64,000 bases of DNA from Sipunculus nudus (GCA_026874595.1 CM049315.1:10912664-10976663); one strand, 5' to 3'; shown: positions 25,441-37,410, numbered from the stretch's first letter. The notes: a model not told the origin generated them from the letters alone. Numbers and translations are program-made.

Positions 25441-26858
25441 GACAAACAAGAAATCTATAGGTCATATCACGCAGTACATATTGTCTTCTAGGGTAACTGT
25501 GCATAATCTGTAAAATAAAACAAGGAAACAATAATTTGCAGAAATCCAGATCTATTTATTTAATATTAAAACTTTACATGAGTATAACATAAACAATTGC
25601 CGCTCATGCTAATTCGACTTAAGAACAACATTCTTAGAAGTCCTATAGATGCTGTTTTGAAATATTAAAAATCTTGCCAGACTTAACTGAAACACAAACA
25701 CCTATACAAAAAATTACAATATGTTTGCACATAAGATTAATCAAAAGATAACATAAGTGATATATAGAAATCACAACTGAGAATTACGCTTAATAGAAAG
25801 CCCATAAAATATATCAGCGCTTCATGTCACAGGTTATCCATTAAAAATTGTCTGAAAATGTAACAAATTCCTCGTTACTGGTATTATTTAGGGGGATGGG
25901 GGATCGAATTAGACACTGCTTGAATTCAAACGATAATAATTTATAAACAGATAGTACCATCAAAATTTTCTTGTATTAAAATGACATCAAAACACATGTC
26001 TTACATGAAATGATGTATAATTTGAAGAATAGCTCGTTTTGTTATCCACTTTCTTAGCATCTTAAGTTGCAAGCCACTTTGCACATATAATAAGCCTTTT
26101 CTGTCAGATAATAAATCAAATAAAATCTTTTATTTATCCTTGACCTATATAAGAAAATGATAATAGGTGTAAAATTGTACATTTAAAAACCAGGTTCTTG
26201 TTTCTGAATATTAGAATTTAAGATATGTTGTTCAACATATTTCATACTTTTAATAATGTGAAGACAATGCTTAAATGTAAAAAAACATATAATTCATTAT
26301 ATGTTATTCATGTGAAATAATTTTATGAAACCTGGTTACTCTATCTTTGGAAACATAGTTTTTTTATAATGGCTTTAAACTTTGACCCATGGGTCAATGT
26401 GCTCAGCCGAAGTTGACCTTGAACGTTAAAATATAAAATAAAAACAAAATGGAGATAAAATCTGAGAAGAAGTGGTAATATAGGCCATGATTGGTCGAAG
26501 AAACTGTTGCAAATAATATTTTTTGATCTTACCATGTGTTTCCTAATTTTAAGAATGTATGCAGTTTGTGAATAAAGATCTATATTATTACCATGACCAC
26601 TGATTTGCTTTTTGATAAGCTGTTGACAGTTCAGCAGTTTACACATTTGTTCAATTAGATTCTATTTTTTTATAAAACCAATTTGTTCTCTATTTTATCC
26701 AATGTTTACAGTTCCCATAACATTAACACTCCATAGGTGGAACGACTTGATGGTTGGTGTAACACCTCTGTATACATTTCATTATTTTATAAATGTTGTG
26801 CACTTGCAAATAAAACTATTGTCCAAAGTGCTCAGGTGCAGGGACAAAGTTGATGACA

Positions 26859-26877
26859 AGGGGGGGGGGGGGGGGGG
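26859..26877. repeat. G-homopolymer
   Basis: Run of about 18 G inside the hairpin-ended element. The matching position in the 42-kb copy also has a G-run (42566-42580). Confidence 0.9.
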
Positions 26878-28353
26878 TGATGAGGGGAGTAACAATTTCC
26901 ATTGAATATACTTCTTACAGGATATAAAATTTAAGTCAACTGTGTTTACAGAAAAAAAGGTTATTTATAATAATTAAATATTTAAAAACAGGTAAAAAAA
27001 TGGAAAAAGAATCAAATCACTTTAATTCCCATTCCATTGAAGCAGGAAAATAATGAACAAATGTTTGCACTAGATCTTCATCTTTTTAATAACATCAATT
27101 TTTTTTCAAGTTTATAAATTTTACTATGCATTCACCGTATAACATATATATCTGAATATCTAAGTTGATTCATAATTCACAAACTGCATCAAAAGTTATA
27201 GCTTATTTGGTCAGGTAACATCACAGTATGTACACAGATCTATTTTTATGATATATATTTCTTAAATTTGAAAAACAATAAAAAATTGAAAATAACACGA
27301 TTTAGAATTCACAATTTTAAGTTGCACCTTGACTTATCCATGATTTGGCTCACATATTATCCAAATTATGCCTACTGATGGGTTTAATTATATTTTAATT
27401 CGCTAAAATTATTTAAAAGGAGATGCCACATTACCACAACACGACATCAACTAGATTACTCTTTGAATGATTATTTCAAGAAAAATTTTGTACACTGGAA
27501 TGTAAACAGCTTCACAATTAAAGAAATACAGTTATTGCAATACACTAGGAGAGGGGGAGGGAGAGGTGCCATAAGAATAAATGTACACCTGTGACAGCTG
27601 GGGTGATCGACTAGCGTTGCATCACTGATAAGGTTACCCAGGCAGGGCTGATCCACCAGAAGTGGATCTTGACAATGCAAATCATTACAAAAGAGCCTCT
27701 GTAGAAAACTTCAGTAACTAGTATAATTTTTTTTTAAACTTTACTTTCAAATTTCAGGTTAAATTCTTATGTTTACCTGCTGTGAATATTAAATCAAATG
27801 TAAAAAAAAATGCAATGGTCAATGTTGGCAAAAATTTAAGGTACTAATTTTATATTTATGCCAATAACATAAAATTTAAAAAAAAATCTATTCTAATTTT
27901 AGGTATACAATTAAATTTTTATTGAATAAAGCCATATAACTGGAAAAAATGCTTTAGCTTCAACAATTATCATGTGAAGGGATTCAGCTTTCTTTCCCTA
28001 TTGTTTTACAAAGTGCATTATGTTTTGGCCCATAAGTTTCACAAATTATACGTCATACTGACCTAATTTCTGGCATGTACATAGGAACTATAGATAGAAA
28101 TAATTATAGTAAATATTAAGGAAAGGAAAGTGATATTAGGCAGTCCTGAAAGTGTTTAATAATAGGTTTTTAATTGAAAATTCAGGTTTTACCTTAATTT
28201 CTCGAAGGAACAAACCTGCAATGACCCAGTGTACGGTTTGGTAGGGGGTCTTGGGAACATCTAACAGTATGCTGAATTTTTTATTCGTTGGTCTGATGGT
28301 TTCAAAACATGCCAGTCTAAAAGGACAGGCTGACGGACAACGGACCATTACTG

Positions 28354-28384
28354 TAGCTCAGATTACTTGTAGTCAGCTGAGCTA
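28354..28384 (+). other. Terminal hairpin of mobile element
   Basis: Arms of 14 bases with one mismatch and a 3-base loop, followed by AAAA. The same structure closes every copy of this family in the window. Confidence 0.7.
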
Positions 28385-28766
28385 AAAATGTAACATAAAT
28401 ATGGTTACTTAATGCAGTTGAAAATCTTAATTGTAAACTTTGAAGTAATTTAACATAAATTACAATCCCACTTTTAAAATAAAATATCTCATTGATACAC
28501 TCAAATGCACAACAAGCTAAAATTTAACAAGAACTAGCATTGTATATTAATATTTGGTTCCCAAAGTCTTTGCAAACAAAATGGTCTTAAATCACAATAT
28601 GAAATGTTAAGTTTTGATGCCCAGGTGTCGACTGTAGTGGGCACTTTTGTATCATCTTTGCCAATGGCATACTTTTCTATAAACAAACATGTCTTTTGCA
28701 ACCTCTGAGCGTAATTGATGGCAAATACCCAAAGGTTGTGAACCATGCTGCCATGACCAGTGAAAA

Positions 28767-28865
28767 CTACTTTTCTGCCCCTTCAATAACAAGTTGCTCA
28801 TCCACTTTCAGCTGGAACTGGCCCTTGCCGTCTTCCTTGATGGTGGAGAAAGGTGATGTGACATC
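28767..28865 (-). CDS. Candidate last exon of a small unidentified protein
   Basis: On the minus strand TCCATTACAG precedes 99 open bases ending in TAG. They encode 32 residues starting DVTSPFSTIKEDGKG, then QFQLKVDEQLVIEGAEK. The composition (alternating charged/hydrophobic beta-strand pattern, balanced codons) is unlike the surrounding A+T-rich DNA. The phase-0 acceptor fits the phase-0 donor of the exon at 31465-31537. The end GxFxLxVDxQLVxxG faintly recalls the beta hairpin of SelW/Rdx-type proteins, but this is not enough to name it. Downstream to about 28390 would be 3' UTR. Confidence 0.5.
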   Translation of the reverse strand, partial: DVTSPFSTIKEDGKGQFQLKVDEQLVIEGAEK

Positions 28866-29022
28866 CTGTAATGGAAATACCATAGAAATACTCAAGAGAA
28901 TTATCAAAATAGCCAATAAGTGATTGAAATTGATGCTCTTATAGCTGTAATTGTATGCTGCTTTATAATGTTTATTGTCAGTTACTTTAAATTATAATAC
29001 AGCTTTAGATTGAACAGAACGA

Positions 29023-30604
29023 ACAAGGGACCTAGGGGTCCCAGAGCTCAGCTGAAACTGACTCTGAGAACAGTGGCATAATTTCCAAGTGATTGTGTTG
29101 ACTGTGCACCTTCATGGACTACATGAAAGTTGTGGGAGACTCATAATCACATATTTGTGAAAGTTTCAGTATTTCTACTAAGTGATTGGAATATGCATGT
29201 AAAAATACCCAGAGAACTTATAAAACCCTGTAAAGTATAGAATACTGGACATGGACCAAAATAAAATAATAAACATTAATTCATTAGCTGGTATAAAATG
29301 CTGTAAAAAATCAAATGAGCATAAACTAAATTTGACAAGCATGTTAAAACAAGCAAATTATGTAATAATTGCATTTGCACTGTGTAATAAATGACACTTT
29401 TGGCCTCGAATCTATATCTGGACATGTGTCCTGCATCACTTAAACTGTATACATTGCAGCTTCAGCAGGTCCACCACCCTATTTGTCACAACAGGTCACA
29501 AGCTGCTTTGTTTACCTTTTTGAATGCTCCATTGCGTAAGTTACTCATTATATAAATATATCCTTATTCATAGCAGCCTTCAGTGATGAAAACGTCTTCC
29601 ACAGATAACAGACGACTGTCACTCAGATTTATATTTAACATCTTAGTCACCCTTGGTGTCTACCTTATTCACTGAAGTCATCAAATCTGAGTTTGTTCAC
29701 AAAACTGGGGACCATGGGGGTTGATGCTCAGGTAAATTTGTCTATAAAAATATGATTATGAGCTTTTCAAAATATGGGTGCCAGATATATATATATATAT
29801 AGATAACTGTGATCAGTTTGAAGCCAACCTGTCTACCCATATTTGAGTTATCATTCATAAACTAATATATGAATGGATGAGTTCTGTGACTTTGAACTTT
29901 AACCTAGAGACCCGAAAATCAAGAGAAAACTTCCCCTATTGGCAAGTTTGAAATGGAAAGTTTGGCTCAAAATACATCCACAATCTTTTTAAAAGTGTAG
30001 GTCATGTGACCTTGACCTCATGTGTTAGAGATGAGTGAACTATAGGTCAAATTTGAAATCCATATCCAAACTGGAGTTATCACCAGGAAACAAATTTGAC
30101 AGACATACAGAAAGATGAACAGATGGACGGACAGGGTGATTAATATGGGGCATCTCCTTTCTCAAGCGGGGCCCTAATAAATACAAAAGGACACAGTTGA
30201 AACCACAGTTGCGAATCTGATAGTATCAACATAATTTGGCATTCTGAAAATAAAGGAAGAAATGCATAAAAAATACAGGTGGCACCATCAATCTTAGGAA
30301 CTGAAGAAACATTCCATGACCAATAAGCATGCAAAGAATCATGGAGATCAATGCATTAGTTATTCAGAAACTGGAGCTTTTGTATCAAATTTTTCATTAT
30401 TCTGGGGGGTATGTAAGAGTCCCATAGCTCAAAGGATATGGGTAACAGAGATCTAATTTCAGGTTTCTATGGAGATTTTTCATGGACCTCCCTGGATGTC
30501 AAATATAAGATTGTAGGTCCAGCAGTTACAATTTGTGCCTTATTCACGGACGGACAAAGAGTGTTTGTTATAGTTCATATGACTTTTAGTCAGCTGAGCT
30601 AAAA
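29023..30604 (+). mobile_element. Hairpin-ended element, composite copy
   Basis: The start, CAAGGGACCTAGGGGTCCC then AGAGCTCAGCTGAAACTG, parallels the family's 5' palindrome. The end is GGACGGACAAAG and a hairpin with arms TAGTTCATATGACT and AGTCAGCTGAGCTA at 30571-30601. The interior includes a tandem-core monomer (30340-30560) like those at 11.7-13.0 kb. It also includes a different repeat with ATGGACGGACAGGGTGATT (near 30123), so the copy may be a mosaic. Confidence 0.5.
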
Positions 30605-30956
30605 AAATGTAAAAATTATGAAAAATACAGGTTGTGCCACTAGTTTTAGGGAACTGACAAATCTAGTAGTTGTTAACATTCAAGGCAAGATTCATGGCAA
30701 TCCATGCATACATTATCAATATACTGGAGGTTTTCTATCAAATTTTCTATTATTGTAGGGGGGGGGGGGGGGTAACTGCTTGAAGGAAATAGGTTGCAGT
30801 GACTTATTTACATGTTTCCAAGAATATTTTTTATAAACCTACTTGGATTTTAAGTAACAAGTTTCCAAGATTAGCGGTTACATTTTGTGGCTGGACTGAC
30901 GACGGACAATGCGCCACTCTTATACCTAAGTTGACTTTCAGTCAGCTGAGCTAAAA
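30605..30956 (+). mobile_element. Additional core monomer pair with its own hairpin end
   Basis: This 350-bp stretch continues directly from the previous hairpin with a further core unit, GACGACGGACAA, and another terminal hairpin-like end (ACTTTCAGTCAGCTGAGCTA). Tandem addition of a core-plus-hairpin unit suggests growth at the 3' end. It contains a G-run at 30759-30772. Confidence 0.5.
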
Positions 30957-31464
30957 CCTGACCTGCATTGTCGGTCTTGTCCTTTTTTGCGGTGTTTCCT
31001 CATCTTTACTGGTCAAGTTCTTCCTCTTTTGCCCACTCTTTCCTCATCTCCCATACTTTGCTTTCGTGTGGCCAGCATCTGGAGTGTCAGTAAGTGGTAT
31101 TCTTATTGCTTTCATCGTGCTGGGAAGGGGTTCCTTCCAGGAATATAAATACTACACAGAAATCACTCATATAAATAATAATACTTGAACCGACTCTTCT
31201 AAATCCACCTTGTGCTAACATTTGTTTACCCTGCAGGTAATAATTCAAAATAAATAACAATTAACAAGTGAAAACAAAAACCATTCTAGTGTACCAACAG
31301 AAATATATTTGTGATTGCTTACAGTTATTATTTCCAACAACATCACTTACTTCAGGTATCAGATGGTCATTGTCATATTTCTTTTTTAGATATGTTTTAA
31401 AATTAAAATAATTCTAAACTATTGTACAGGCTACAACCCATTGATCTTAACAGAAAGTACTTAC

Positions 31465-31537
31465 ATATTTTCCTATATGAGGATACTGATGTAACAGGGC
31501 AGTCATTATTCTTTTATATCCTTTCCTGAATTGGCAC
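31465..31537 (-). CDS. Candidate internal exon of the same small gene
   Basis: The minus strand shows CTTTTCAG, then 73 open bases, then GTAAGT, a full-consensus donor. One base plus 24 codons read CQFRKGYKRIMTALLHQYPH followed by IGKY. Its acceptor is phase 2 and its donor phase 0, matching the exon at 28767-28865 downstream and the candidate at 35768-35831 upstream. The other two frames are closed by stops or too short. I do not recognise the protein. Confidence 0.5.
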
Positions 31538-31723
31538 CTGAAAAGATTAATATTTGATCATTAAAACATGCAACTCGAACAAAGAGGGAGTGTCTCCTGG
31601 TTCCTCTCTCCTTTTCGAGGTGAGCACCTTTATTCTTGACTGTACCACTTCTGTTTCCAGTAAAATTCTGAATCTGCCTATATATGATACCACACATATA
31701 TTACACTGGTAAGTAATTAAAAT

Positions 31724-32570
31724 CAAGGGACCAAAGGGTCACTGTGTTCTGCTGAAGTTGAACTTGAAGGTAAAAATCTAAAATAATATCAAATGGAGAT
31801 AAAAGGGGAAAAGGCAATATAGTCCATGATGGGTTTGTATTTATGAGTAAGAAATTGTTGCAAATAATGTTCTGTGACCAAACCATGCATTTCCTAATGT
31901 TAAAATTGAAGCATGTGAGCAGGTTGTGAAAATAAGATGTGTATTATTACCAAGATCATTAGTTGGCCTTTTGATACACTGTTGAAAGTTCAATAGTTTT
32001 CACTTTTGTTCAATTTGATCTATTTTTTAATATATATCATTATTATGGGAGTTACAACATCTCTGTATTATTATAGTGTACATACCAGGGTTGGGACCAG
32101 GTACTTGTATCTGTACCTAGGTATATTCGAAAGTACCTGTACCTGTACCTATAGGCACTTTACAAAACTGCTGTACCGGTACCTGAACCTGTACCTGACC
32201 ATTTTTCAATACCTGTTCCTGTACCTAGGTACTGTCACATGTACCTGGACCCAACCCTGGTGTATATACATAGGATTTTCACTTAATTCTACAATGCTTA
32301 CAGAATAAAAAAGTTCATTTACAATTACTTAATATTTAAAATAGGAGAGAAAGACTTAGACACACAAAGCTGATAACAAAGAAGTTTTTTTTAGTCTCAG
32401 TGACCCATTTTGGTAGGAGATTCAGGGGACATCTAGCAGTATGCTGAGTTTTGGATTTGTAGGTCTAACGGTTTCAAAATGTGCAAGTCTAATGGACTGT
32501 AAACAGACGGAGAGACAGACAACAGAAAATGGACCACGACTAGATGACTAATAATCAGCTGAGCTTAAAA
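31724..32570 (+). mobile_element. Hairpin-ended element, internally deleted copy
   Basis: The start, CAAGGGACCAAAGGGTCACT, and following text (AATATCAAATGGAGATAAAA, GAGTAAGAAATTGTTGCAAA) match the copies at 26.4 and 42.2 kb. The end matches theirs too (AGTCTAATGGACTG, then AATCAGCTGAGCTTAAAA). Only about 850 bases remain and a hAT-type MITE has inserted in it. Confidence 0.6.
32086..32259. mobile_element. 174-bp hAT-type MITE
   Basis: CAGGGTTGGGACCAGGTAC at the left is nearly mirrored by GTACCTGGACCCAACCCTG at the right. The centre is a degenerate TACCTG repeat. Flanks GTGTACATAC (32076-32085) and GTGTATATAC (32260-32269) agree at 9 of 10 positions. hAT duplications are usually 8 bp, so the flanking match may include chance bases. 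CAGGG ends are typical of hAT elements. Confidence 0.65.
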
Positions 32571-32654
32571 TAACAAGTGACTGCATTGCCCTATAAGCTT
32601 TAAAACAATTTATTGTGTGTATGAGACTGATATGAGATATTGACATTGACATAT

Positions 32655-35525
32655 TATTATGTATGTGTACCCATCTTCACTCGACATCAAATACATGGAG
32701 GGGGTGGTGAGGGGAGGGGGGGGGGGGTTGAGGTGTTGGAAATGTCAATGTCTCTCTGTTGAATGTTACCAACTTCACACATACGTGTGTACCTGTCTTC
32801 ACTCGACATCAAATACATGGAGTGTGTGGGTGTGTGTGTGTGGGGGGGGGGGGGGAATGAGGTGTTGGACAGTACTCTCTGACAAATGTGACTGGCCTCA
32901 CACACATAGGTATGTGTACCTGTCTTCACTCGACATCAAATACATGGAGTGTGTGTGTGGGGGGGGGGGGGGGGGGAGTGAGGTGTTGGACAGTACTCTC
33001 TGACAAATGTGACTGGCCTCACACACATAAGTATGTGTACCTGTCTTCACTCGACATCAAATACATGGAGTGTGTGTGTGTGTGTGTGTGGGGGGGGGGG
33101 GGGTGAGGTGTTGGACAGTACTCTCTGTCAAATGTGACTGGCCTCACACACATAAGTATGTGTACCTGTCTTCACTCGACATCAAATACATGGAGTGTGT
33201 GTGTGTGGGGGGGGGGGGGGGGGAGTGAGGTGTTGGACAGTACCCTCTGACAAATGTGACTGGCCTCACACACATAGGTATGTGTACCTGTCTTCACTCG
33301 ACATCAAATACATGGAGTGTGTGTGTATGGGGGGGGGGGGTGAGGTGTTGGACAGTACTCTCTGACAAATGTGACTGGCCTCACACACATAAGTATGTGT
33401 ACCTGTCTTCACTCGACATCAAATACATGGAGTGTGTGTGTGGGGGGGGGGGGGGGGGGGAGTGAGGTGTTGGACAGTACTCTCTGACAAATGTGACTGG
33501 CCTCACACACATAAGTATGTGTACCTGTCTTCACTCGACATCAAATACATGGAGTGTGTGTGTGTGGGGGGGGGGGGGGGGAGTGAGGTGTTGGACAGTA
33601 CCCTCTGACAAATGTGACTGGCCTCACACACATAGGTATGTGTACCTGTCTTCACTCGACATCAAATACATGGAGTGTGTGTGTATGGGGGGGGGTGAGG
33701 TGTTGGACAGTACTCTCTGACAAATGTGACTGGCCTCACACACATAAGTATGTGTACCTGTCTTCACTCGACATCAAATACATGGAGTGTGTGTGTGGGG
33801 GGGGGGGGGGGGGGGAGTGAGGTGTTGGACAGTACTCTCTGTCAAATGTGACTGGCCTCACACACATAGGTATGTGTACCTGTCTTCACTCGACATCAAA
33901 TACATGGAGTGTGTGTGTGTGGGGGGGGGGGGGGAGTGAGGTGTTGGACAGTACCCTCTGACAAATGTGACTGGCCTCACACACATAAGTATGTGTACCT
34001 GTCTTCACTCGACATCAAATACATGGAGTGTGTGTGTGTGGGGGGGGGGGGAGTGAGGTGTTGGACAGTACCCTCTGACAAATGTGACTGGCCTCACACA
34101 CATAGGTATGTGTACCTGTCTTCACTCGACATCAAATACATGGAGTGTGTGTGTATGGGGGGGGGGGGGGTGAGGTGTTGGACAGTACTCTCTGACAAAT
34201 GTGACTGGCCTAACACACATAAGTATGTGTACCTGTCTTCACTCGACATCAAATACATGGAGTGTGTGTGTGGGGGGGGGGGGGGGGGGGGAGTGAGGTG
34301 TTGGACAGTACTCTCTGTCAAATGTGACTGGCCTCACACACATAGGTATGTGTACCTGTCTTCACTCGACATCAAATACATGGAGTGTGTGTGTGTGGGG
34401 GGGGGGGGGGGAGTGAGGTGTTGGACAGTACCCTCTGACAAATGTGACTGGCCTCACACACATAGTAATGTGTACCTGTCTTCACTCGACATCAAATACA
34501 TGGAGTGTGTGTGTGTGGGGGGGGGGGGGGAGTGAGGTGTTGGACAGTACTCTCTGTCAAATGTGACTGGCCTCACACACATAAGTATGTGTACCTGTCT
34601 TCACTCGACATCAAATACATGGAGTGTGTGTGTGGGGGGGGGGGGGGGAGTGAGGTGTTGGACAGTACTCTCTGTCAAATGTGACTGGCCTCACACACAT
34701 AGGTATGTGTACCTGTCTTCACTCGACATTAAATACATGGAGTGTGTGTGTGGGGGGGGGGGGGGGGGGGAGTGAGGTGTTGGACAGTACTCTCTGTCAA
34801 ATGTGACTGGCCTCACACACATAGGTATGTGTACCTGTCTTCACTCGACATCAAATACATGGAGTGTGTGTGTGTGGGGGGGGGGGGGAGTGAGGTGTTG
34901 GACAGTACTCTCTATCAAATGGAGGGGGATGGTGAGGGGAGGGGGGTTTGAGGTGTTGGACAATACTTTCTGTCAAATGTGACTAGCCTCACACACAAAG
35001 GTGTGTGTACCTGTATTCACTCCACATCAAAAACATGGTGTGGGGGTTCAAGGTGTTGGACAGTACTCTCTGTCAAATGTGACTGGCCTCACACACATAG
35101 GTGTGTTTACCTGTCTTCACTCGACATCAAATACATGGATAGTGTGTGTGTGGGGGGGGGGGGGTGAGGTGTTGGACAGTACTCTCTATCAAATGGAGGG
35201 GGACGGTGAGGGGAGGGGGGTTTGAGGTGTTGGACAGTACTTTCTGTCAAATGTGACTGGCCTCACTCACATAGGTGTGTGTACCTTTCTTCACTCGACA
35301 TCAAATACATGGAGTGTGGGGGGGGGGGGGGGAGTGAGGTGTTGGACAGTACTCTCTATCAAATCTATCAAATGGAGGGGGATAGTGAGGGAAGGGGGGT
35401 TTGAGGTGTTGGACAGTACTCTCTGTCAAATGTGACTGGCCTCACACACATAGGTGTGTGTACCTGTCTTCACTCGACATCAAATACATGGAGTGGTTGG
35501 GGGGGGGGGGGGGTTGAAGTGTTGG
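32655..35525. repeat. G-rich minisatellite, about 23 units of 118-122 bp
   Basis: Each unit has the constant part CTTCACTCGACATCAAATAC, ATGGAGTGTG, a variable (GT)n/(G)9-20 tract, GTGAGGTGTTGGACAGTACT and GACTGGCCTCACACACATA. The constant parts are nearly identical between 32.9 and 34.9 kb, while the GT/G tracts vary in length. The outermost units, and the 3' part with an added ATGGAGGGGGATGGTGAGG segment, are more diverged. Open frames up to 208 residues arise only because the unit is near a multiple of three. It lies between candidate exons at 31465-31537 and 35768-35831, so it would be intronic if that gene is real. Confidence 0.95.
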
Positions 35526-35767
35526 ACAGTGCTTTCTGCTTATGTGACTTTCTTCACACGGGTAGGTGTATATACTATCTTTTCCTACTAATAAATTAGT
35601 ACTATGAGGATGGGGAGATAGTACTCTCTGTCAGATATTACTTTATTAGTTCAAACATGTATGCATGTACCAGTACTTGGAAGAAGAGTGATGGGTTGGA
35701 CATTCAATATTACTCTCTCACAGATAGATACATTTATACATAAAGAAGGTTGCTATACCAAACTCAC

Positions 35768-35831
35768 AACAAGGCCCATAGATGTGTATCAAATCGAATT
35801 ATTTTTTTATTATAATGATACCTTAAAAGTG
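35768..35831 (-). CDS. Candidate second exon of the small gene
   Basis: The minus strand has a GTGAGT donor after 64 open bases. Two bases, 20 codons and two bases give LLRYHYNKKIIRFDTHLWAL. Its acceptor is ACTGAG with a poor pyrimidine tract. The phases (starts with two bases, ends with two) fit exactly between the first exon (36982-37024) and the exon at 31465-31537. The A+T-rich sequence and weak acceptor make this the least certain member of the chain. Confidence 0.33.
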
Positions 35832-35839
35832 CTCAGTAT

Positions 35840-36780
35840 AGTACTGTACATATTTTGTGATAGATAATTAAAATTTAATTGAAGAACTTACAAACTGTTG
35901 AATTAGCAGGAGGCACATAACAGTTGTAATTTTCAAATTCAACAAGTTGTCAAAGAAAAAATGCATGGATGTTCTGTTTTATTTTACTTTTTATGCTGGA
36001 AGTTGATCATTGGTCCAAGTATGTGAAAATATTAATAAAGGTTGCTGTCTGGCCTTTATAAATTATATAAACTGTTGTAAGCTTTTAATCATATCATATA
36101 TGTACAGAGGCTACATCATAATGGTATTGTATATATGTATGGAAGAGGTAGGTGAGAAATCACCATTGCAAACTAATTTTTATATTGAGGCATTATGAAA
36201 TACACTGCTGACAAGGCTCTAAAATGGATACTCCTTTTCAAAATCAGCTGGGTATAATTAAAAAACAAAGTGAGTTGACAATGTAAATTCTAATTTAAAA
36301 AAAAAAATAATTTTGAGTTTACCAGCACATGCAATGGAATATATGTACAAAAGTAATTTTTGTATTTTTTTGTAAATCTTAAAGGTTAAATCATTTTTTT
36401 TAAATATGTTGTCTTATAACACCACTTAATATAATCCAATAGAACATAAAATAATTTATCGAAGACATGAACATTCATTAATGTTACTGTTCCTATGTAA
36501 GGACTCAGCATTTTATTTATTCTTTTGTTAACTGTATTCTGTAACTATATAAATATTAAATATATGTGGCCTGGATGACATCCCAGGCATCTGATTTGGA
36601 CTGAACAATATTGTCAATAATAATAATACAACAAAAAATATAATCCGTACATAGCGAAAATGCCCAGTTATGTAATAAGTAAATAAACATGCATGTGTCT
36701 GCTAATAACTTGTACCCAGTATACGTATAACTTGGACACAACACGTTTTGGGATGCAAATGTCGTTTGTTTACATCCCGG
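35840..36780. other. Non-coding, likely intron
   Basis: A+T-rich sequence with no repeat structure. A minus-strand GTAAGT near 35885 follows text that would read NYNCYVPPANSTV, but no acceptor precedes it and its phase does not fit. Confidence 0.4.
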
Positions 36781-36788
36781 GGACGACG

Positions 36789-36804
36789 GGGGGGGGGGGG
36801 GGCG
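36789..36804. repeat. G-homopolymer
   Basis: Run of about 15 G at the edge of the CpG-rich patch. Confidence 0.9.
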
Positions 36805-36959
36805 GTAGCGCTGTTAAAGACCGGCTGAGTAATGCTTTTCAAAGTCGTGTTGCTCCTTGATTCTAATGCAATGCGGATTTTTACATCCGGCAGACCATAT
36901 AGGAATCGTCCTTTGTAGGTGAAATCCGTTAAAAAGCCTTTTCATCGCGAAAACATACC

Positions 36960-37400
36960 AAGCCACCTGCTTTTGTCTTACCGGGCCGCCATCTTGAAAA
37001 TCCCACTGCACTAGACGCCGCCATGCGCCTAACATTCCACGGCGTAAAACTAAATGTAGATGTGCCAAGTTGTTTCACCTGTTTACAAGCAATTGCCATG
37101 ATCATCATGATACAAAACTGACTTACCTGAAAGCTTGAATTTCTGAGAGTGACGGATTCTCTGCATAAAAATAGTGATTTCCTGTCGGTCTTTCTGACAC
37201 CTCATGTCACTGGTGAAGCCGCCAAGAAGATACACGTCACGCGTGACGTGTTCAGTCAAACGCCGGCAGTGCACCCTCGCGTTAATATAACGAATTAATG
37301 ACACACTCGCGGGAAAGGGGTTTTTACGGGAAATACATAAAACAAAACCCATTTACAAGAGGCTACGGGTGAGGGAAGAAAGAACAACCCGTTTATCTAG
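36960..37400 (-). promoter_or_regulatory. CpG-rich promoter-like region with CRE palindrome and YY1 site
   Basis: Unlike its surroundings this patch is CpG-rich. It has a perfect 20-bp palindrome ACACGTCACGCGTGACGTGT (37232-37251) made of two opposed CRE-type TGACGTG half-sites. It also has CAAGATGGCGGC (minus strand, near 36986), a full YY1 consensus overlapping the candidate start of translation. YY1 sites at the start codon are usual for TATA-less housekeeping genes. A second minus-strand donor (CAG|GTAAGT at 37126/37127) suggests an alternative upstream exon. Confidence 0.5.
36982..37024 (-). CDS. Candidate first coding exon of the small gene
   Basis: GGCGCATGGCGGCG gives a good Kozak start. 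Fourteen codons read MAASSAVGFSRWRP, with one base left before GTAAGA. An Ala/Ser/Arg-rich start without acidic residues resembles a mitochondrial targeting N-terminus. The four-exon chain totals about 92 residues and keeps phase at all three junctions (1, 2, 0). An alternative start in the exon ending at 37127 (MRCQKDRQEITIF) is possible. Confidence 0.42.
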
Positions 37401-37410
37401 AAACAACCGT

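Larger units (their letters stand above)
26382..28387 (+). mobile_element. Hairpin-ended element, 2.0-kb copy
   Basis: The 5' end, TTGACCCATGGGTCAATGTG then CTCAGCCGAAGTTGACC, and the 3' hairpin (28354-28384, arms TAGCTCAGATTACT and AGTCAGCTGAGCTA) bracket 2.0 kb. The interior aligns along its length with the copy at 42151-44177: GATGGGTTTAAT near 27378, TATTGCAATACAC near 27534, TTTAATTGAAAATTCAGG near 28168. The GGAC-type patch TGACGGACAACGGACC precedes the hairpin. It is non-coding apart from chance frames. Two copies of equal length argue that this is a full-length unit. Confidence 0.65.

Noticed and set aside
31020..31110. Minus-strand frame ending WEMRKEWAKEEELDQ and stop, looking like a last exon
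   Set aside because: A stop lies just upstream and no acceptor gives the right phase with the neighbouring exon.
33909..34535. 208-residue open frame with repeated CDWPHTHKYVYLSSLDIKYM
   Set aside because: It is a by-product of the minisatellite whose unit length is near a multiple of three; other units shift frame and poly-G runs vary.
35880..35950. Minus-strand NYNCYVPPANSTV before a GTAAGT donor
   Set aside because: No acceptor precedes the open stretch and its phase does not fit the other exons.
36814..37068. 84-residue minus-strand frame overlapping the candidate first exon
   Set aside because: Different frame from the well-supported ATGGCGGCG start and no known motif.
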